Assembly: GCA_023417165.1 (NCBI GenBank) | Contig: JAEZGD010000105.1 | Span: 1-8,659, forward strand | Length of the DNA: 8,659 bases | DNA from: Planctomycetota bacterium | Lineage (GTDB): Bacteria > Planctomycetota > Planctomycetia > Pirellulales > Pirellulaceae | Reading direction: 5' to 3' | Shown here: piece by piece, positions 6,034-8,659 of the stretch | Layout: the number at the start of each line of letters is the position of its first letter | How positions within the stretch are numbered: the stretch's first letter is position 1 | The notes under the pieces: model-generated | Seen by the model: only the letters and a program-made list of their open reading frames with translations | Told to the model about the DNA's origin: nothing | The model's database searches: none | Made by a program: the position numbers and the translations under genes

Positions 6034-7032
6034 CTACGCGAGCAACTTAGCAGCTTCGAGGGCGAAGTAGGTGAGGACGCCGTCGGCGCCGGCGCGCTTG
6101 AAGGCGAGGAGCGATTCGAGCACAACCTTGTTGCGGTCGAGCCAGCCGCGCTCGGCGGCGGCGGCCAGCATCGCGTATTCGCCGCTGACTTGATAGGCGA
6201 ATGTCGGCACGCGAAAGGTCTCTTTCACGCGCCGCACGATGTCAAGATACGGCATGCCTGGCTTAACCATCACCATGTCGGCCCCTTCGGCCAGGTCGAG
6301 CGCGACTTCGCGCAGCGCTTCGTCGCCGTTGGCCGGGTCCATCTGATAGGTGCGTTTGTCGCCTTGGCCGAGGTTGCTCGACGAACCGACCGCATCGCGG
6401 AACGGTCCGTAAAAGGCCGACGCATACTTGGCTGCATAGGCCAGGATCTGTACATGCTCGAAGCCCGCTTCATCGAGCGCCAGGCGGATCTTGCCGATGC
6501 GGCCATCCATCATGTCGCTTGGCGCGATCACGTCGCAGCCCGCCTTGGCTTGCACGACCGCTTGCTTTTGCAGCATCGCGACACTTTCGTCATTCACCAC
6601 GTAACCGTCGCGGACCAGGCCGTCTTGTCCGTGGCTGGTGTACGGATCGAGCGCGACGTCGCAGACGATGCCGATCTCGGGATGCGCGGCCTTCACAGCG
6701 CGGACCGCCTGGCAGACGAGGTTCTGCGGATTCAGCGCTTCTTCGGCCTCGGGCGATTTCTTGGCGGGATCGGTGGCGGGAAAGAGCGCGACCGCGGGAA
6801 TGCCGAGTGCTTTGGCTTCGCCGACGGCTTCCACTAGCAAGTCGATCGACAACCGCTCGACGCCCGGCATCGAGGCGATCGGCGCGCGGCGGTTTTGGCC
6901 GTCGTGAACAAACACTGGCCAGATGAAATCGCTCGGCGTTAGGACGTTCTCGGCCACCATCCGCCGCGACCACTCGGTCCGGCGATTGCGTCGCATGCGG
7001 GTGTTCGGAAACGAACCAGGGAAGTCAGGCAT
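6034..7032 (-). CDS. hemB: Porphobilinogen synthase (delta-aminolevulinic acid dehydratase)
   Basis: Second common step of tetrapyrrole synthesis: condenses two 5-aminolevulinate molecules to porphobilinogen in the cytoplasm. The 332 residues match the family's usual 320-340. The two catalytic lysines are visible: Lys202 in AAKYASAFYGP and the Schiff-base Lys257 in MVMVKPGMPY. The metal loop reads DVALDPYTSHGQDG (125-138), with Asp125, Asp129 and Asp137 where zinc enzymes carry cysteines. This is therefore the zinc-independent, magnesium-type enzyme as in Pseudomonas. The ATG at 7032 (MPDFPGSFPNTRMRRNRR) is chosen because upstream in-frame sequence runs into an intergenic repeat, and GGAAG lies six bases before this ATG. 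The N-terminal TRMRRNR stretch is normal for bacterial HemB. The gene is flanked by two different inverted-repeat elements, with 150 bases to the thioredoxin-like gene upstream. Confidence 0.96.
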   Translation of the reverse strand: MPDFPGSFPNTRMRRNRRTEWSRRMVAENVLTPSDFIWPVFVHDGQNRRAPIASMPGVERLSIDLLVEAVGEAKALGIPAVALFPATDPAKKSPEAEEALNPQNLVCQAVRAVKAAHPEIGIVCDVALDPYTSHGQDGLVRDGYVVNDESVAMLQKQAVVQAKAGCDVIAPSDMMDGRIGKIRLALDEAGFEHVQILAYAAKYASAFYGPFRDAVGSSSNLGQGDKRTYQMDPANGDEALREVALDLAEGADMVMVKPGMPYLDIVRRVKETFRVPTFAYQVSGEYAMLAAAAERGWLDRNKVVLESLLAFKRAGADGVLTYFALEAAKLLA

Positions 7033-7037
7033 GGGTA

Positions 7038-7049
7038 GCTTCCGGAAGC
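7038..7049. promoter_or_regulatory. 12-base palindrome over the hemB ribosome-binding region
   Basis: GCTTCCGGAAGC is a perfect palindrome lying five bases upstream of the hemB ATG. It contains the only Shine-Dalgarno-like bases (GGAAG on the minus strand). A protein or a local RNA duplex here could affect translation initiation, but nothing shows that it does. Confidence 0.25.
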
Positions 7050-7053
7050 AGGG

Positions 7054-7137
7054 GCCACGGATGACACTGATCACACGGATCGGAAGAGAAAGCGAATTCT
7101 CCTTTGCCTGATCCGTGTCATCGGTGTCATCCGTGGC
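7054..7137. repeat. 84-base inverted-repeat element upstream of hemB
   Basis: Two 28-base arms, 7054-7081 and 7110-7137, are reverse complements at 26 of 28 positions. They flank a 28-base spacer that carries its own small stem (GAGAA 7086-7090 with TTCTC 7097-7101). The arms begin GCCACGGATGACAC and are themselves built from near-repeats of ACGGAT and GACAC. No coding capacity or transposase. It differs in sequence from the element at 5876-6028. The CCACGGATGACACGGAT motif is, from memory, a common intergenic repeat in planctomycete genomes. It starts 21 bases upstream of the hemB start and would form a stable hairpin in a transcript running from the thioredoxin-like gene into hemB. Confidence 0.75.
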
Positions 7138-7182
7138 GCATTCTTTCTTTGTTCCAACAGTGGCTGGCGGGAAAGTTGTTGA

Positions 7183-7743
7183 TCAATCGCCGTGCTTCTC
7201 GCGCAAGCGTGGCGAAAGGCGCAGCATGAGGTGGAAGCGTTCGAAGATATCGAGCCAATCTTGCGTCACCGCGGCGATCAGCTCGTCAGGCGGCGCGACC
7301 AGGCCAGTGGGGCAGGAGGGGCCGAGCTGATCCTTGCCCATCTGGCGATACTTGCTGATCGTGCGATCGCCGAAGCGACCGGCTTCGTTCCCTTCTTCCG
7401 AAAGGAAGACCGCCATCGGCACGCGTGCGCCACCCATGATCGAGAGACTCGCCTTGAGTGCTTCGTCCGCATCGCGATCGACGTAGCGAATCTTGAGTGT
7501 CGGCGCAGCGGCGGCGAAGTGTTCGAAGATCGGGCATTGCTGCACGCAGTCTCCGCACCATGCTCCGGCCATCACCAGCACGTTGATCTCGCGCGTGAAC
7601 GACGCCAGCAGCGTGCGCTGGGCATCGGTCAGTTTGACGCGACCATGAAAATCAGCCCAGCGGCGGCGCTGCTCGTCGGTGCCGTACTTGGCGAGGAAGT
7701 CGTTGTAGGAATACGCGCTTTGGAATGTTTCAAACAGGTTCAT
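7183..7743 (-). CDS. Thioredoxin-fold family protein with WCGDC active site
   Basis: A 186-residue cytoplasmic protein with no signal peptide. The redox motif is AWCGDC at 61-66 (Cys63 and Cys66), preceded by the hydrophobic strand INVLVMAG (53-60). The cis-proline equivalent is Pro109 in ARVPMAVF. The order strand, CxxC helix, strand and cis-Pro is that of a complete thioredoxin domain, with about 50 extra N-terminal residues and a C-terminal helical tail from about 150. A CGDC site is seen in the thioredoxin-like family that NCBI-type annotation names only 'thioredoxin family protein'; it is not classical TrxA (CGPC). Additional cysteines at 70 and 144 are of unknown role. ATG at 7743 (MNLFETF) is preferred; an in-frame TTG at 7758 would add five residues, and neither has a good Shine-Dalgarno. 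A disulfide or thiol reductase role is inferred, with partner unknown. Confidence 0.85.
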   Translation of the reverse strand: MNLFETFQSAYSYNDFLAKYGTDEQRRRWADFHGRVKLTDAQRTLLASFTREINVLVMAGAWCGDCVQQCPIFEHFAAAAPTLKIRYVDRDADEALKASLSIMGGARVPMAVFLSEEGNEAGRFGDRTISKYRQMGKDQLGPSCPTGLVAPPDELIAAVTQDWLDIFERFHLMLRLSPRLREKHGD

Positions 7744-7765
7744 GGCACCGACGCTCAAAGGGAGA

Positions 7766-7790
7766 GGTCATAATGGTCATAGGGTGACCA
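7766..7790. promoter_or_regulatory. Clustered GGTCA repeats upstream of the thioredoxin-like gene
   Basis: GGTCATA occurs at 7766-7772 and 7775-7781, a direct repeat with a nine-base period. The second copy also starts an exact inverted repeat, TGGTCA (7774-7779), TAGGG, TGACCA (7785-7790). It lies in the 59-base gap between the fhcA stop and the thioredoxin-like start. It could be an operator, or on the minus strand a weak hairpin followed by TTAT after fhcA. I could not place a convincing promoter beside it. Confidence 0.3.
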
Positions 7791-7802
7791 ACCGATATTG
7801 TA

Positions 7803-8659
7803 TCAAATTACGTCCACGCGCTCGGGGCGGGGGACGTACTCGTCGCCGACCGGATAGTTGCGAAACTGCAGGCTGTAGTACCGCTCGAACCAGTCGGCCA
7901 GGTCGGTTTCAATCGCCCTGTCATAGGTGGGGGCAACATAGAGGGTCTTGCCCTGGACCGGCGCGCGGATTTCGCCATCTTCGACGATGATCTGCCCGGC
8001 TTTTAGAACATAGCGCGGCAGTTCGAACATCAGGGCTTTGTCTTCGTGCGGTTGATAGATCGTAATGTCCGCATCGGCGCCGGGGCCGAGATGCCCTTTA
8101 TGCTTCAGCCCCAACATGCGCGCTGGAGCCGCGCGAGTAATGATGCAAATCTCTTGCAGCGTGTACTCGCGATCAAGGTCCTTGAGCACCGATCCCAACT
8201 GCACCTTGGCGTGCACTCCTTTCAGCACATCACGGCGATGATCGCGATCCATCAGCAGGCGAATGATCTTCGGATACGCCATGAATGAGCCGCCATTGGG
8301 ATGGTCGGTGCTGAGCGCAATCCGCCACGGATCGTTCACCAGCAAGAACCACTCCAGCCCCGCCGCCCATTGCCAAGCATGGACCAGGTTGGTGTTCTTG
8401 TAGCGAATCGGCGCGATGCCGCAGCCGCTTTCGAGCTCGATATCGGCACTGAACCACTTGCTGCCGAAGACGTTTTGCAGGTAATAACCGAGCGGTCCGT
8501 CGCCCGTCATGCTGGTGGTTTCACCGAACATGATCTGGCCCACATCGACTGTGAGGTTCGGATGGGCGTTAACGTAGTCGGCCAGCACCGCAGCTTTGCT
8601 GTTGAAGGTGTCTTCATCGGCGTCGCCGCCGCCATAGCTATGAAACTGAATGTGCGTGA
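7803..8659 (-). CDS. fhcA: Formylmethanofuran dehydrogenase / formyltransferase-hydrolase subunit A (C-terminal half)
   Basis: Catalytic subunit A of the Fhc (formyltransferase/hydrolase) complex, an amidohydrolase-fold enzyme that hydrolyses formyl-methanofuran (or an analogue) to formate in tetrahydromethanopterin-linked formaldehyde oxidation. The frame runs to the window edge without a stop: reading inward from the edge it gives THIQFHSYGGGDADEDTF before continuing at 8588. That THIQFHSYGG stretch, GETTSMTGDGPLGYYLQ, and STDHPNGGSF with the active-site Asp (codon 8306-8304) are strong FhcA/FmdA signatures. Metal-binding histidines of the N-terminal half lie outside the window. About 285 codons are present of an expected 540-560. 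The stop TGA is at 7805-7803. The thioredoxin-like gene follows after 59 bases. Whether fhcB, fhcC and fhcD are adjacent cannot be seen. Confidence 0.9.
   Translation of the reverse strand, partial: THIQFHSYGGGDADEDTFNSKAAVLADYVNAHPNLTVDVGQIMFGETTSMTGDGPLGYYLQNVFGSKWFSADIELESGCGIAPIRYKNTNLVHAWQWAAGLEWFLLVNDPWRIALSTDHPNGGSFMAYPKIIRLLMDRDHRRDVLKGVHAKVQLGSVLKDLDREYTLQEICIITRAAPARMLGLKHKGHLGPGADADITIYQPHEDKALMFELPRYVLKAGQIIVEDGEIRAPVQGKTLYVAPTYDRAIETDLADWFERYYSLQFRNYPVGDEYVPRPERVDVI

Noticed and set aside
5986..6837. 283-codon plus-strand frame covering hemB
   Set aside because: It starts in the repeat element and runs antisense through hemB, whose lysines and metal loop are intact on the minus strand.
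7033..7074. Upstream start for hemB adding 14 residues
   Set aside because: The added residues come from the inverted repeat at 7054-7137; the ATG at 7032 has a Shine-Dalgarno-like site and a normal HemB start.
5876..7137. A composite transposon formed by the two repeat elements around hemB
   Set aside because: The two elements are unrelated in sequence, and no transposase or target-site duplication is visible.
7192..7773. 193-codon plus-strand frame over the thioredoxin-like gene
   Set aside because: Antisense shadow; the minus strand carries the WCGDC site and cis-proline.

Overview
The window is GC-rich, densely coding bacterial DNA with eight supported protein genes. It probably comes from a planctomycete, possibly a Pirellulales-type genome. 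The case rests on three things: formylmethanofuran dehydrogenase subunit A (a gene of the H4MPT/methanofuran C1 pathway, known from planctomycetes, methylotrophs and methanogens) next to ordinary bacterial housekeeping genes; a Tat-exported amidohydrolase; and long inverted intergenic repeats of kinds I associate with planctomycete genomes. The taxon is an inference from gene content and was not searched.

Left part, plus strand (1-1792): a structured leader with nested inverted repeats and a plausible promoter, then a 547-residue type II NADH dehydrogenase carrying a C-terminal cyclic-nucleotide-binding domain. A 315-base intergenic region follows (1793-2107). It holds four inverted repeats and a strong promoter (TTGACA, 18-base spacer, TATGAT) whose -35 box forms one arm of a perfect 13-base palindrome.

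Middle part, plus strand (2108-5397): a tight three-gene unit. It encodes a DUF485 small membrane protein (YjcH type), an ActP-like sodium:solute symporter with an unusually long hydrophilic segment (about residues 202-396) between membrane segments 6 and 7, and a Tat-signal amidohydrolase of the lactonase-like COG3618 group. The first two overlap by four bases; the third follows after 30 bases. A reasonable model is that the exported hydrolase opens a lactone or similar ester outside the inner membrane and the symporter takes up the released carboxylate. The substrate is not readable from sequence.

Right part, minus strand (5398-8659): in transcription order, the C-terminal half of fhcA (cut by the window edge), a thioredoxin-fold protein with a WCGDC active site, hemB (porphobilinogen synthase of the zinc-independent DVALD type) and sufE (Fe-S cluster sulfur acceptor). 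hemB is bracketed by two unrelated long inverted repeats, at 5876-6028 and 7054-7137. sufE and the amidohydrolase converge with directly abutting stop codons inside a small palindrome.

I see no transposase, CRISPR array, tRNA, rRNA or phage gene, and no complete undescribed system. The best leads are the NDH-2/cyclic-nucleotide-binding fusion, the extra domain in the symporter, the palindrome cluster controlling the transporter operon, and the two repeat elements around hemB.
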